A stretch of 64,000 nucleotides of DNA from Vibrio coralliilyticus ATCC BAA-450 (lineage in GTDB: Bacteria; Pseudomonadota; Gammaproteobacteria; Enterobacterales; Vibrionaceae): assembly GCF_000176135.1 (NCBI RefSeq), contig NZ_ACZN01000016.1:620001-684000 (forward strand). Reading direction: 5' to 3'. Both the position numbers and the translations under genes were made by a program. Below are positions 27,050 to 35,789 of the stretch, piece after piece (position 1 is the first letter of the stretch; every line of letters begins with the position of its first letter). The notes beneath the pieces were generated by a model, which did no database searches, was not told where the DNA came from, and saw only the letters and a program-made list of their open reading frames with translations.

Positions 27050-27152
27050 GGCAAAACTGGCGTTACGCATAGCTGGCTGTTAGCTTAGATTCCTTACTAT
27101 TTCACTACTAACAGTTTTTGTAACCAAAACCCGAGTTTAATCGGGTTTTTTT
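27050..27152 (+). ncRNA. Possible small RNA ending at an orphan terminator
   Basis: An intrinsic terminator (AAACCCGA-GTTTAA-TCGGGTTT plus T run, 27125-27152) stands 120 bases after the malG terminator with no reading frame in between. A weak promoter-like pair (TTGGTT about 27022, TTAAGA about 27042) precedes it. An sRNA of about 100 nt would explain it. Only the terminator is solid. Confidence 0.35.
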
Positions 27153-27255
27153 ATGTCTTTTCACTACGTATTCATTCTGCAACAGTCTTACTTATCTTTT
27201 AATTTCAATGAAATGTAGATACTTACAGAAATAGTATGTCACTGGTTCTTGAGGG

Positions 27256-27274
27256 GAGAATGGGGCCCATTCTC
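27256..27274. repeat. Perfect 19-base palindrome inside a nested inverted repeat
   Basis: GAGAATGGGGCCCATTCTC (nine-base arms around one G), enclosed by GTATGT (about 27234-27239) and ACATAC (about 27284-27289). It lies about 210 bases upstream of the OmpA-like barrel gene. It could be the operator of a dimeric regulator or a cruciform/RNA hairpin. The rest of 27153-27483 is AT-rich promoter DNA with nothing else recognised. Confidence 0.6.
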
Positions 27275-27483
27275 TGCTGGATTACATACAGAAATGAAAG
27301 AAAAGTGACCTTTATTTTGAGTTGTGAATAAAAAAAGTAGAAAATTTACGAAAATATTCTGCGTGTTTTATTGATAAGCAAAGCTCTATTATCAGTTCTG
27401 TTTCGAAACCCAATGATAGGGAAAACATTGGCTACATAGGGAAGTGTCAATCTGAAAGTTCAATAAGATAGGCAGTAGATACA

Positions 27484-28074
27484 ATGTTAAAAAAATCAAT
27501 TTTAGTGATCGCACTTGCGGGAATATGTTCGGTTGCAAACGCAAACCCTTATCTTGGTGTGGCAGTAGGTCAAGCTAAGTTTAAAGACACTTACTCTTCT
27601 TACAACACCACTTTATTTGGAAACGGCTCATACAAGTTAGACTTGGAAGATGATGACAGCACGGCAGCGAAGCTATTTGTTGGTTATCAGTTCAATGATT
27701 ATTTCGCGATAGAAGGCTCACTTGGTGGTTATGATGCTATCGATGGCTCTTATGTGTCTATTGGTGATATGACGTTTTTGGCAACACAAGCTAAAGGCAT
27801 TCTGCCAATTGGTGATCGATTCAATCTATTTGTTAAAGGGGGGATCGCATACTTCGGTGCTGAGTTCAAAACGAGTTATGCTACAGTTTCTGATGAGGCT
27901 ATCACAGGAATGTATGGTGCAGGTGCTGAGTTTGCAATCTCTAAAAATATCAAGCTGAGTGCTGAGTTTGATTATATTAGACCTGAGCTTGAGGTAGTTA
28001 AAATTGGTAACGAAACCTTGAGTGTAGAGTCAGATATTACCACTCTGTCACTAGGCTTAAGTTATCACTTCTAG
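27484..28074 (+). CDS. Outer-membrane beta-barrel protein, OmpA-like/Omp_b-brl family
   Basis: 196 residues. Signal peptide 1-20 (SVANA-NPYLG). The mature protein has alternating hydrophobic and polar residues forming about eight strands, with YLGVAVGQAKF at the start, AKLFVGYQFNDYFAIEGSLGGY in the middle and LSLGLSYHF at the end. The terminal Phe is the Bam recognition signal. It lacks the C-terminal peptidoglycan-binding domain of true OmpA. Role unknown: possibly adhesion, stress or membrane structure. Monocistronic, with a terminator at 28085-28111. The next gene is an SgrR-like regulator. Confidence 0.85.
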   Translation: MLKKSILVIALAGICSVANANPYLGVAVGQAKFKDTYSSYNTTLFGNGSYKLDLEDDDSTAAKLFVGYQFNDYFAIEGSLGGYDAIDGSYVSIGDMTFLATQAKGILPIGDRFNLFVKGGIAYFGAEFKTSYATVSDEAITGMYGAGAEFAISKNIKLSAEFDYIRPELEVVKIGNETLSVESDITTLSLGLSYHF

Positions 28075-28084
28075 CCATGAAACG

Positions 28085-28115
28085 AAGGAGCTCTATTTTT
28101 AGAGCTCCTTATGTC
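28085..28115 (+). terminator. Terminator after the barrel gene
   Basis: AAGGAGCTCT-ATTTTT-AGAGCTCCTT ten-base stem followed by ATGTCTTCTT. Confidence 0.75.
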
Positions 28116-28131
28116 TTCTTAAACAGGGGCG

Positions 28132-29802
28132 ATGAATTTTGGAGTATTCGTGAACGATGTGAATATAAGATACCTTGAGTTGCTACTTAAAAAGTACCAG
28201 CTTAATCAGGTTTACTCAGTTGGTCTTGGTGAACTTGAGACTGTGCTTTGTACCTCAAGACGCAATGTTTCAACCGTAATGGGTAAGTTAGCGAATATTG
28301 GCTGGGTGTATTGGCAGCCTGCAGTAGGGCGTGGCAAGAGCAGTAAACTTAAGGTAAAAAAATCTCTCCAACAAGTTCTCTCCATTATTTTTCTTTATGA
28401 ACTCGAACAAGCGCAGTCTAAAGTCATTACGAAATTGCTTGAAAGTTATGGATTAGTTGCGATTCGAGCACTCAGTGTCGCTGCTGAAGAGTTTAACGAG
28501 AGAAACGAGCAAGTTAACTCAGTATTTATTTCCTCCTATCCTTGGGTCAATACCATTGACCCCGCCCAAACTTATCGCGCCTCAGAGTTGCAAGTCATTA
28601 AAAGTGTTTACGATGTTTTGATAAGACAAGACCAAGACGGCAGCCTACTGCCTGGGTTAGCCCATCATTGGGAACAGAATGACAATGTGATCAGTTTGTG
28701 GCTTAGACCACTGATTTACCGGCATGATGGTGAGTTGCTTGCAATAGAGGATGTGGTTTGGAGCTTGGAGCGCCTACGCGATTACTCTGGCCCGGTTCGA
28801 GATCTGGTGAGTGGTATTGAAACAATAGATATTACTGCCTCCGACAAAGTCGAGATTACACTGAACTTTCCCAATAAATTATTTATTTACGCTTTGGCAA
28901 TGCCCTACGCGTCTATTATTTGTCGAGATCAGCTATGTTTCGGTAATGGTTATACCTGCCATGTCGGAACCGGACCGTATAAGGTTGATAGATGGAATGA
29001 AGAAAGCCTTTCTCTCAAAGCTCACAATGATTATTACGCTGCACGGGCTTTGATAGAAAAGGTGACGCTGTCTCACAACACAGAGATAATTGAAAATGCG
29101 CTTAGCTTTAATCAGGAAGTGGGCGAAGTTGAAGTAGAATCAATCAATGCCTTCTCTTATCTCACCTATCATGAGCGTGCCGACAGTGAGCTAAACCCAG
29201 CTACTTGGGATGTGTTAGCTAACTACATTGCCCAAAGTAAATACGATTATGATGAAGATAACGCTGTTGAGGGGGTAGACCTCCAACAATTATCGGAAAA
29301 TATGTTGCCGGTTGAGCCTCCAAAACTTGAAGGTCGAGTGGTGATTGCAGAGCCTATTTGGACCATTCCCAGTTTAATTCGTAATGCAAAATGGTTACAT
29401 AGACTGATCCGTTCAACGGGACTAGAACTTGACGTCCATATTGTCGAAGACATTAGTCACCCTGAGGCAGCCACTGCACATGCTGATCTTATGTTGATTG
29501 AAGAGATAGTCGAGGCGCCTCTTGAATACGGCCTGTTTGAGTGGCTATCCATCTCGACGGGGCTACGTTTCGCGTTAAATGAGCGGGGCATGGAAACTCA
29601 TCAACAGAGAATTCGTCAAGCAGTGAGTGCACACGTGCCTCTTGTCGAGTTACAGAAAATAGAGCAAGAGCTATATGAGAGTAAACGTTGTGTGGCGCTT
29701 TTTTGTGGGAAAGAGGAAGTAACGAAAGTGCAGCAAGTTCGTGGTGTGCAAATTAGGCCAACGGGGTATAGCGATTTTTACAAACTCTGGATTTCTAAAT
29801 AG
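28132..29802 (+). CDS. SgrR-like transcriptional regulator with solute-binding domain
   Basis: 556 residues. The N-terminal winged helix (about 10-110, including LGELETVLCTSRRNVSTVMGKL) fits the SgrR_N domain. Residues about 130-555 resemble a peptide/solute-binding protein of family 5 (SSYPWVNTIDPAQTYRASELQVIKSVYDVLI, then LLPGLAHHWE). In E. coli SgrR senses sugar-phosphate stress and activates the SgrS sRNA and efflux genes. No SgrS-like RNA or setA is adjacent here, so the target may differ. It begins 17 bases after the barrel-gene terminator and converges on the 81-residue gene at 29818. Confidence 0.85.
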   Translation: MNFGVFVNDVNIRYLELLLKKYQLNQVYSVGLGELETVLCTSRRNVSTVMGKLANIGWVYWQPAVGRGKSSKLKVKKSLQQVLSIIFLYELEQAQSKVITKLLESYGLVAIRALSVAAEEFNERNEQVNSVFISSYPWVNTIDPAQTYRASELQVIKSVYDVLIRQDQDGSLLPGLAHHWEQNDNVISLWLRPLIYRHDGELLAIEDVVWSLERLRDYSGPVRDLVSGIETIDITASDKVEITLNFPNKLFIYALAMPYASIICRDQLCFGNGYTCHVGTGPYKVDRWNEESLSLKAHNDYYAARALIEKVTLSHNTEIIENALSFNQEVGEVEVESINAFSYLTYHERADSELNPATWDVLANYIAQSKYDYDEDNAVEGVDLQQLSENMLPVEPPKLEGRVVIAEPIWTIPSLIRNAKWLHRLIRSTGLELDVHIVEDISHPEAATAHADLMLIEEIVEAPLEYGLFEWLSISTGLRFALNERGMETHQQRIRQAVSAHVPLVELQKIEQELYESKRCVALFCGKEEVTKVQQVRGVQIRPTGYSDFYKLWISK

Positions 29803-29817
29803 TCAGTGTCGTTTGGG

Positions 29818-30063
29818 TTAAAATTCGCGATTAGAAGGCGCACATCCTAAATACTGAAGTAGCACGTAAATACTTTCTTGAGAAAGCGCAACTCGACGAA
29901 ACAGGTCAGCAAAGGTATCGTCACCACCAAAGCAGGTTTGAATATAATGGTTGATTTCCGAATCGGCGTAGCCTTCAACATACATAGTGCGTACCCATTG
30001 GTATTCAACAGCCTTTGGGTTGGCTAAGGTGGTTTCGCTAAGTGTTGTATGGCTAAGGTTCAC
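29818..30063 (-). CDS. Small hypothetical protein (81 residues)
   Basis: A soluble acidic protein from ATG 30063 with no recognised domain. It is predicted helical (VEYQWVRTMYVEGYADSEINHYIQ). It converges with the SgrR-like gene, with only 15 bases between. It has normal chromosomal composition and looks like a conserved Vibrio orphan. No function can be given. Confidence 0.6.
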   Translation of the reverse strand: MNLSHTTLSETTLANPKAVEYQWVRTMYVEGYADSEINHYIQTCFGGDDTFADLFRRVALSQESIYVLLQYLGCAPSNREF

Positions 30064-30168
30064 GCCAGTTCCTTCATTCTACTTAATCGATTGCGGATTT
30101 AATCAAACCAAGATGAAGGAAAAATGACAGATGTGTTGCGATGATATTAATCTGACATAAAAAAGCGA

Positions 30169-30198
30169 AAAAAGAGGCCTTTAAGCCTCTTTTTTTGA
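30169..30198. terminator. Terminator of the thioesterase gene
   Basis: AAAGAGGC-CTTTA-AGCCTCTTT with A run on the left and T run on the right, so it works in both directions. It lies 9 bases from the thioesterase stop on the minus strand. Confidence 0.82.
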
Positions 30199-30206
30199 TA
30201 GGAATG

Positions 30207-30692
30207 TTATTTCAGATACTTTACATGCGCTTCCATTTCTTCACCGATTTGTTTACGCATGTTCATTAAACGAATCGCTGAATCTCTTAATTCAATATCG
30301 TCTTTGGTTTCTGGAATCCACTCAGGGACAGGTGAAGGTTTGCCTTCTCCGTCTACCGCAACCATGATGACAATACAATGCGTTGTCAGGCGATTTTTCA
30401 GCTCTTTTGGATCACTGGCTTGGACGTCAATAGCAATATGCATTGAGGTTTTGCCTGTGTAAATGACTTTGGCGCTGACTTCAACTAAATTACCGACGTG
30501 TATTGGAGCAACAAAGCGGATACCACCTGCATATGCCGTAATACAGTACTTACCACTCCATGCCGCTGCGTTGGCATAGGCTGCCAAATCGATCCATTTC
30601 ATGACGGCGCCGCCATGAACTTTACCACCAAAGTTGACATCTCCGGGTTCAGCTAGAAATCTTAGTGTTATATCGCGTTGACCATTACTCAT
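30207..30692 (-). CDS. Acyl-CoA thioesterase (hotdog fold, YciA/BFIT type)
   Basis: 161 residues. The hotdog signature GGKVHGGAVMKWIDLAAYANAA (starting about 22) contains the catalytic Asp, followed by the sheet residues YAGGIRFVAPIHVGNLVEVSAKVIY. The enzyme hydrolyses acyl-CoA thioesters in the cytoplasm, probably as a hexamer. ATG 30692 has AGGA upstream with good spacing. It is a single gene with its own terminator. The substrate chain length is not deducible. Confidence 0.87.
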   Translation of the reverse strand: MSNGQRDITLRFLAEPGDVNFGGKVHGGAVMKWIDLAAYANAAAWSGKYCITAYAGGIRFVAPIHVGNLVEVSAKVIYTGKTSMHIAIDVQASDPKELKNRLTTHCIVIMVAVDGEGKPSPVPEWIPETKDDIELRDSAIRLMNMRKQIGEEMEAHVKYLK

Positions 30693-30810
30693 CTGTCAAT
30701 CCTTTGTTTTTATGTGTTTGTTAAACTTATTAACAAACACTTCAATAAACTGCAATCAATAATTCCAGCTTAGTCGAAAAAACGCAGGAGCCCCAGAAAT
30801 GGAGTGGCGC

Positions 30811-30842
30811 TCATCATGCCCTGATAATTCAGGGCATGATGA
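30811..30842 (-). repeat. 14-base perfect hairpin after the lipoprotein hydrolase gene
   Basis: TCATCATGCCCTGA and its exact complement TCAGGGCATGATGA with loop TAAT, 8 bases beyond the hydrolase stop. No T run follows on the minus strand, so it is either an mRNA 3' stabiliser or a Rho-aided terminator. Confidence 0.7.
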
Positions 30843-30849
30843 AGAGTGG

Positions 30850-32019
30850 TTAGATTCGAGATGACATGACGGAATCCATGATCTGCATACTTTCGTCAAA
30901 GTAAGGGTTGTACGTCAGGCGAGCATGAATCTTACCGGGTTCGGTGTAACCCCAAGCGGAATACCAGACTTGTTCACCTTGAGCACATTTTGCTGCGTCG
31001 GTTTCTTCCTGACCGTTGGAGCAAATTATATTCGTTCCATTGATGCCGTAATTGGGGTTATTTGGCGAAAAGAGCAGTCCCATATGAGAGCCGTTAGAAA
31101 TTCTCTGTTCAGGCAGGTTCATTGAGAATCGGGTTGAACGTGGCTCCGTGAGATCGTGCTCCCCTTGCCAGACAATACGACTGTTTGGGTTCTTCATTTT
31201 TTGCGTAAAGGTATCAATTGAAAACTGAGTGTTGATGACACTGTCCGCTTCGCTCATGAGCATAAACACGGGCTTGTCGTAATTGGCTGTCGCGAGTTTA
31301 TCTCTTACTTGTGCTGATGTTTGATAGTAAACAGCTGCCGCACTCATTGGTAATGAGTTGTAGCGCAGTGGATTGTCTTCTGGATCCTGATCGGCCCATG
31401 TAATGAAGTAGCTCGCGAGCTCGGCAAACTTGACTGTCGTTGACCCTGGCTCAAAGGCGGGTGAAAACAATAATACGCCATTGATATCTTCATCAGACAA
31501 TGCTTCAGAAGTGACAAGGTTCGCGCCCGTAGAGTAACCGCCAACCCAAATAGAATCGGTGTCTTGCTTTAGTAAGCCAATATGATGGTGAACGACTCCT
31601 TGCCAGTCTTCTAAACTAGGTAGCAGCAGGTCGCCAGCTTTACTACCATGACCGGGCAGCAAGACTGTTCTCACCAAGTAACCTTGCTCAGCTAGATGTG
31701 TGGCGATATCTGTAAAAGAGTATGGAGAGTCGCCCAAACCGTGTACCAGAAGCACACCTTGTCCGTTTGGCTCAGAAGGCACATACTCTCGTGGTAAAAC
31801 TTGTGCTAGCTCTTGCTGCTGATTTCCCGTTAGAAACAAGCGATTTTCCGTCAGCCAAGTTTTGGTGTCAGCGATGTATTCCTGAAAGCTACTCTGCTGA
31901 TATTCAGGTAAAGTGTCAGCTTTGTCATAAGCTGGATCTTTAGAAGGCGTGCTGCAGCCCACAAGGCCTGCCGTGACGGCTGCAGCAAAGTAAAATGCCA
32001 GCGCGGTTTTTTTACGCAT
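30850..32019 (-). CDS. Alpha/beta hydrolase lipoprotein
   Basis: 389 residues from ATG 32019. This start gives a lipoprotein signal (MRKKTALAFYFAAAVTAGLVGC, lipobox LVGC) and leaves the upstream small gene free. An in-frame ATG at 32061 would overlap that gene and spoil the signal. The hydrolase domain has VLLVHGLGDSPYSFTDIA (oxyanion region), nucleophile elbow GGYSTGANL (Ser) and later Asp/His candidates in LMSEADSVI and GSHMGLL. Likely an envelope lipase/esterase anchored to a membrane. It sits 23 bases downstream of the 69-residue membrane protein, so probably one operon. Confidence 0.82.
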   Translation of the reverse strand: MRKKTALAFYFAAAVTAGLVGCSTPSKDPAYDKADTLPEYQQSSFQEYIADTKTWLTENRLFLTGNQQQELAQVLPREYVPSEPNGQGVLLVHGLGDSPYSFTDIATHLAEQGYLVRTVLLPGHGSKAGDLLLPSLEDWQGVVHHHIGLLKQDTDSIWVGGYSTGANLVTSEALSDEDINGVLLFSPAFEPGSTTVKFAELASYFITWADQDPEDNPLRYNSLPMSAAAVYYQTSAQVRDKLATANYDKPVFMLMSEADSVINTQFSIDTFTQKMKNPNSRIVWQGEHDLTEPRSTRFSMNLPEQRISNGSHMGLLFSPNNPNYGINGTNIICSNGQEETDAAKCAQGEQVWYSAWGYTEPGKIHARLTYNPYFDESMQIMDSVMSSRI

Positions 32020-32041
32020 GATGTATTCCAGCTTTTCCTTT

Positions 32042-32251
32042 TTACTTTGACACTTCTTCATACTCTCCCTCCAACACAGATCCTTTCGATGGCTGGTTGT
32101 TAAATGTTGATGCGTTTTTCTTAATCGCTTTTTCGATCTTCTTACCTGTAATCAGAGCCGCGATGGTTAAGGGAATTGCTAGGATCAGGCCAAAAATGAT
32201 GGTAAAGAAGCCAATAAACAGCGCCAATGCGCTCGAAATCACTCTATTCAT
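32042..32251 (-). CDS. Small inner-membrane protein (69 residues)
   Basis: One long or two short membrane segments (about 5-38) followed by a charged tail (KKIEKAIKKN...LEGEYEEVSK). The VLEGEYEEV ending resembles a recurring motif of small Vibrio membrane proteins. It ends 23 bases before the lipoprotein hydrolase start, with AGAGAGG-type sequence before ATG 32251. Function unknown; cotranscription with the hydrolase is likely. Confidence 0.7.
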   Translation of the reverse strand: MNRVISSALALFIGFFTIIFGLILAIPLTIAALITGKKIEKAIKKNASTFNNQPSKGSVLEGEYEEVSK

Positions 32252-32425
32252 AATTTACACCTCTCTTTTATCCTCAATATTAAACAAATCGAAATGAATG
32301 AAAGATGAATAAATTCGTCAGCAACAAAAAAGCCGCTTTCATCAAGAAAACGGCAAGTACGGGGGTATATCTTTATAATTGTGTTGTGGAGTTTTGCCCC
32401 TGAATCTTTCAGGGGCGATATTCGA

Positions 32426-33862
32426 TTACTTACTAGGGTAAGTCTTATAACGTACACCCATCATTTGTTCCATACAGTGAACAACCTGACAGCTGTAACC
32501 AAACTCGTTGTCATACCAAATGTACAATACACAGCGGCTGTCTTGAGCAATCGTTGCAGCACCATCTACTACGCCAGCATGGCGAGAACCAACAAGGTCA
32601 CTGGAAACGATTTCTGTCGAGTCTGTGTAGTCAATTTGCGCAGACAGTTTAGAAGTTAGCGCCATCTCACGAAGATACTCGTTCAGCTCTTCTTTGTCGG
32701 TGCCTTTTTCTAGGTTCAGGTTAGCAACCGCCATCGAAACATTAGGAGTAGGGACGCGAATAGCATTACCAGTCAGCTTACCAGCAAGTTCTGGTAGCGC
32801 CTTAGCGACTGCCTTCGCTGCACCTGTTTCGGTCAAAACCATATTGAGTGATGCACTTCGGCCACGACGCTCGCCTGAATGGAAGTTGTCAATCAGGTTC
32901 TGGTCGTTAGTGAACGAGTGAACAGTCTCAATGTGGCCTGATAGTACACCATACTTGTCGTTGATGGCTTTAAGTACTGGCGTGATTGCGTTAGTGGTAC
33001 AGCTTGCCGCAGAGATGATGGTATCTTCCGCTTGGATAACTTCTTCGTTAACGCCAAACACAACGTTCTTAATATCGCCTTTACCTGGTGCCGTAAGTAG
33101 CACTTTTTCAGCGCCGTTACAGGCTACATGTTGGCCTAGGCCCTCAGCGTCGCGCCAAACACCTGTGTTGTCGACAACCAAAGCGTTGTTGATACCGTAA
33201 GTGGTGTAGTCAATTTCTTCAGGCTTGTTAGCGTAAATGAACTGAATGTAGTTACCATTTGCAATGATTGCTTTACGCTCTTCATCGACAATGATGCTGC
33301 CGTTGAACTGGCCATGAACTGAATCACGACGAAGTAGGCTAGCACGCTTTTCAAGATCGCCTTTCTTACCACCACGAACAACAACTGCACGTAAACGTAG
33401 CGGATAGCCAGGGCCACTTTTCTCAACCAATAGGCGAGTAAGTAGACGGCCGATACGGCCAAAGCCATATAGAACAACATCACGAGGCTCAGTAACGGTC
33501 TCTCCGTTCATCGCGCCCATTAGAGAAGAATGTAGGAAGTCTTTGACACCGTGCTCATCATCGCGACCTTGCCAGAATTGATGAGCCAGTTGGCCTACAT
33601 CAATACGACATGGTGACAGTTCCATTTCTGATAGTGCTTTAATCAGAGGAAGCGTTTGATCTGCAGATAGTGGAGTTCCTGTATAGCGACGAGCAAGACG
33701 GTGCGTCTTGATAATATCGATGGTCGCTGCATTCACCAGAGTTTTACCGAACAGTAGAACTTCGACGCCTTTTTCGCGATAAAGTTGACCTAGTAGGGGA
33801 GAGATAGTTTCCGCAATCGTTTGGCTCGTTTGCCAGTCAAGGAGGTGTTTCTCTGGACTCAT
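32426..33862 (-). CDS. Glyceraldehyde-3-phosphate dehydrogenase, long form
   Basis: 478 residues, about 145 longer than classic GapA because of an N-terminal helical extension (1-125). Rossmann motif GFGRIGR at 133-139, catalytic Cys 288 in SAASCTTNAI, and the His region VHSFTNDQNLIDNFH. It oxidises glyceraldehyde-3-phosphate to 1,3-bisphosphoglycerate or runs in reverse. The long form is typical of a second GAPDH in Vibrio and Pseudomonas, often gluconeogenic. AAAGG lies upstream of ATG 33862. A hairpin (GCCCCTGA/TCAGGGGC) lies near 32396-32416 beyond the stop. Confidence 0.93.
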   Translation of the reverse strand: MSPEKHLLDWQTSQTIAETISPLLGQLYREKGVEVLLFGKTLVNAATIDIIKTHRLARRYTGTPLSADQTLPLIKALSEMELSPCRIDVGQLAHQFWQGRDDEHGVKDFLHSSLMGAMNGETVTEPRDVVLYGFGRIGRLLTRLLVEKSGPGYPLRLRAVVVRGGKKGDLEKRASLLRRDSVHGQFNGSIIVDEERKAIIANGNYIQFIYANKPEEIDYTTYGINNALVVDNTGVWRDAEGLGQHVACNGAEKVLLTAPGKGDIKNVVFGVNEEVIQAEDTIISAASCTTNAITPVLKAINDKYGVLSGHIETVHSFTNDQNLIDNFHSGERRGRSASLNMVLTETGAAKAVAKALPELAGKLTGNAIRVPTPNVSMAVANLNLEKGTDKEELNEYLREMALTSKLSAQIDYTDSTEIVSSDLVGSRHAGVVDGAATIAQDSRCVLYIWYDNEFGYSCQVVHCMEQMMGVRYKTYPSK

Positions 33863-34183
33863 TGTTTGTTTGGACCTTTCACGTTTTGGGGACTGACTCT
33901 ACTTCACTGTGTAGGGGGAGTGAGCAGAGATAAAAAGTGTTTTAATTATGTAATTTTTATGCGGCAGGATTGTAATGCCTAACATCTTATTCTGCTAGAA
34001 AAAATAATTGCAGAGTAATTGGCTGGTTTTGTTACGATTTAGTCATGGTTTATTGTCGGTATGACCTATTGACTTTTGCAGGGTATGTTACTTATTTTTC
34101 GATAAAAAATACTCAACACACAAAAAGTATGCAAATCATAGTGTAAGAACTAAATGTATGTTGATCTGTAGCACGTAAACTAC
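33863..34183. other. Gene-free stretch upstream of the GAPDH gene
   Basis: 321 AT-rich bases between the porin stop and the GAPDH start. They hold the leftward GAPDH promoter and probably a long 5' leader. No reading frame, terminator or clear operator palindrome is visible. Confidence 0.5.
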
Positions 34184-35233
34184 TTAAAAGGTAAACGACA
34201 AACCTATAGACACCAAGTCGACCTTAGAAGCAAACGATTCACTTGTGTTTTGTGGCAAGGTGAACTGGCCGCTGATCACGTTTTTTCGACCTTGTATTTG
34301 TTGCCACTCAAATGAGGCGTTGAATTGAGGTGTAAAATCGTATCTGACCCCGAGTAAGTAGCTATTACTCTCCTTGGTTCTTCTTGATTGCCCATATTGT
34401 ATGTAAGGCGTAAACATATCGATTCGATAGTCTATACCCGCATACCAGTTAGCGCGTATATCTTCAGAAAGCACTGCCTCTGTTTGGAGATGCCAATTAC
34501 CAATCGTATGGCTTGCCCCAAAGCTGACTAAGTGGAGGTTAAAGCATACGTCTGGTTGGTTAGCAAAAATCTGTCGTGCCTCAACATCGGTATAAGAGAC
34601 ATGGAGCTGGCTGTCTTCTATATAGATATCTGCACTGAAGCCATATGCATTTTTCACGTCTAAGGTGAAAGAGCGTCCATAAAGTTCGTAATTCTCCTCG
34701 TTATCCAGAGCGTAGAAGGGGGTAAGGCTGAGTTGAAATTGCTCAAACAACTCGAAGTTAAACTCCGCAGATGCACCTTCAAAATGGGTGATACCTAGAT
34801 TGCCCCCATAGACATCTATGGGCAATCGTAACCATGGATAGGCGCTGGAGACGTAGTAGTACTCAGACATAATAAACATCGGTGACCTCAATCGTCCGAC
34901 TTTATAGCGGTGCCCTGAGTCTGAATACTCGATAAAGGCTCTCTCTAGAATTGGGGATGAGAAAGTGTCCTGAGGTCGCTTGAGCACTTGTAATACTGAG
35001 CGCAGCTCATTACTAATCTGCCAATCCAACTGCAGACCGAAAGTGGTATCACAATCGAAACACCAGTCATCGGCTATATCGCGGCCATAGAACACAGGCG
35101 TATTATTATCGCTTTTGGCAGCAGCAACGGTACCAAAGCCGCTTAGATTCAGCTCGTTAGCCAGTTGAGTTTGAGCGGTAACAGGGCAGCTAGCCAGTGC
35201 GATTATTAAAAATGATTTTTGTCGTAGCTCCAT
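34184..35233 (-). CDS. Outer-membrane porin-like protein
   Basis: 349 residues from ATG 35233, which gives a good signal peptide (MELRQKSFLIIALASCPVTAQ). An upstream in-frame start at 35269 would overlap the preceding gene. LNLSGFGTVAAAKSD begins the barrel. Many amphipathic strands follow and it ends SIGLSFTF with a terminal Phe. DWCFDCDTT has a Cys pair that may form a loop disulphide. It is four bases downstream of the small periplasmic binding protein, and both are divergent from the hybrid sensor kinase. Together they may form a sensing and uptake unit; the substrate is unknown. Confidence 0.82.
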   Translation of the reverse strand: MELRQKSFLIIALASCPVTAQTQLANELNLSGFGTVAAAKSDNNTPVFYGRDIADDWCFDCDTTFGLQLDWQISNELRSVLQVLKRPQDTFSSPILERAFIEYSDSGHRYKVGRLRSPMFIMSEYYYVSSAYPWLRLPIDVYGGNLGITHFEGASAEFNFELFEQFQLSLTPFYALDNEENYELYGRSFTLDVKNAYGFSADIYIEDSQLHVSYTDVEARQIFANQPDVCFNLHLVSFGASHTIGNWHLQTEAVLSEDIRANWYAGIDYRIDMFTPYIQYGQSRRTKESNSYLLGVRYDFTPQFNASFEWQQIQGRKNVISGQFTLPQNTSESFASKVDLVSIGLSFTF

Positions 35234-35237
35234 AATC

Positions 35238-35666
35238 CTAGCCTTTATTACAGAGTGTAAAGAGGACATTAGCTTGTTCTGGAATCATATCGACTGGAAC
35301 ATAGGCTATGCCATTGGGATGCTTGCTCAGCCATAAGGTAATATTTTTCATTGAAGTGTGAGCGATTTCGTTGGGGGCTGGTGTTTTGCCTGAAAAGCTT
35401 TGGCGTGCCCAAATAGCGTTCATCTGGGCTGGGCTTTTATTCAATAACGAGTAGTAAAAATCTTGGCGTTGGGTGGAGTTTTTAGGGAGATCCATCAGCC
35501 TAATAGGTTGACCGCCAATACTTGAAGTACGGCCTCGATAGAGCATTTTAACTTGATTAGAGCGCAATACGTTTATCTCTGGGTTCAGGGTGACGATGGC
35601 AAAATTACATGCCAGAGACTGAAAACAGAAAAGTAGTAATGTTAATGCTGTCAAATGCTTAAGCAA
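35238..35666 (-). CDS. Small periplasmic substrate-binding-like protein
   Basis: 142 residues with a signal peptide (1-19, SLACNFAIV). It resembles the short phosphate-type binding proteins often found next to sensor kinases: VKMLYRGRTSSIGGQPIRLMDLP, then FYYSLLNKSPAQMNAIWARQSFSGK and GIAYVPVDMIP. It lacks half of a normal two-lobed PstS, so it probably does not serve an ABC importer. Translation is coupled to the porin (stop TAG, GATT, then ATG). Likely role, by position only: presenting a ligand to the divergent kinase. Confidence 0.78.
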   Translation of the reverse strand: MLKHLTALTLLLFCFQSLACNFAIVTLNPEINVLRSNQVKMLYRGRTSSIGGQPIRLMDLPKNSTQRQDFYYSLLNKSPAQMNAIWARQSFSGKTPAPNEIAHTSMKNITLWLSKHPNGIAYVPVDMIPEQANVLFTLCNKG

Positions 35667-35789
35667 ATATATCCCTTGTCGCTCGAAAAAATCACCTTAA
35701 TTTTACTCTTGTTAATAAGAAGCGAATTTAATATGAACTAATATTATAGGCCTAGTGGTTCAAAAAATGATTCGAAGGAACGAGTCTCA

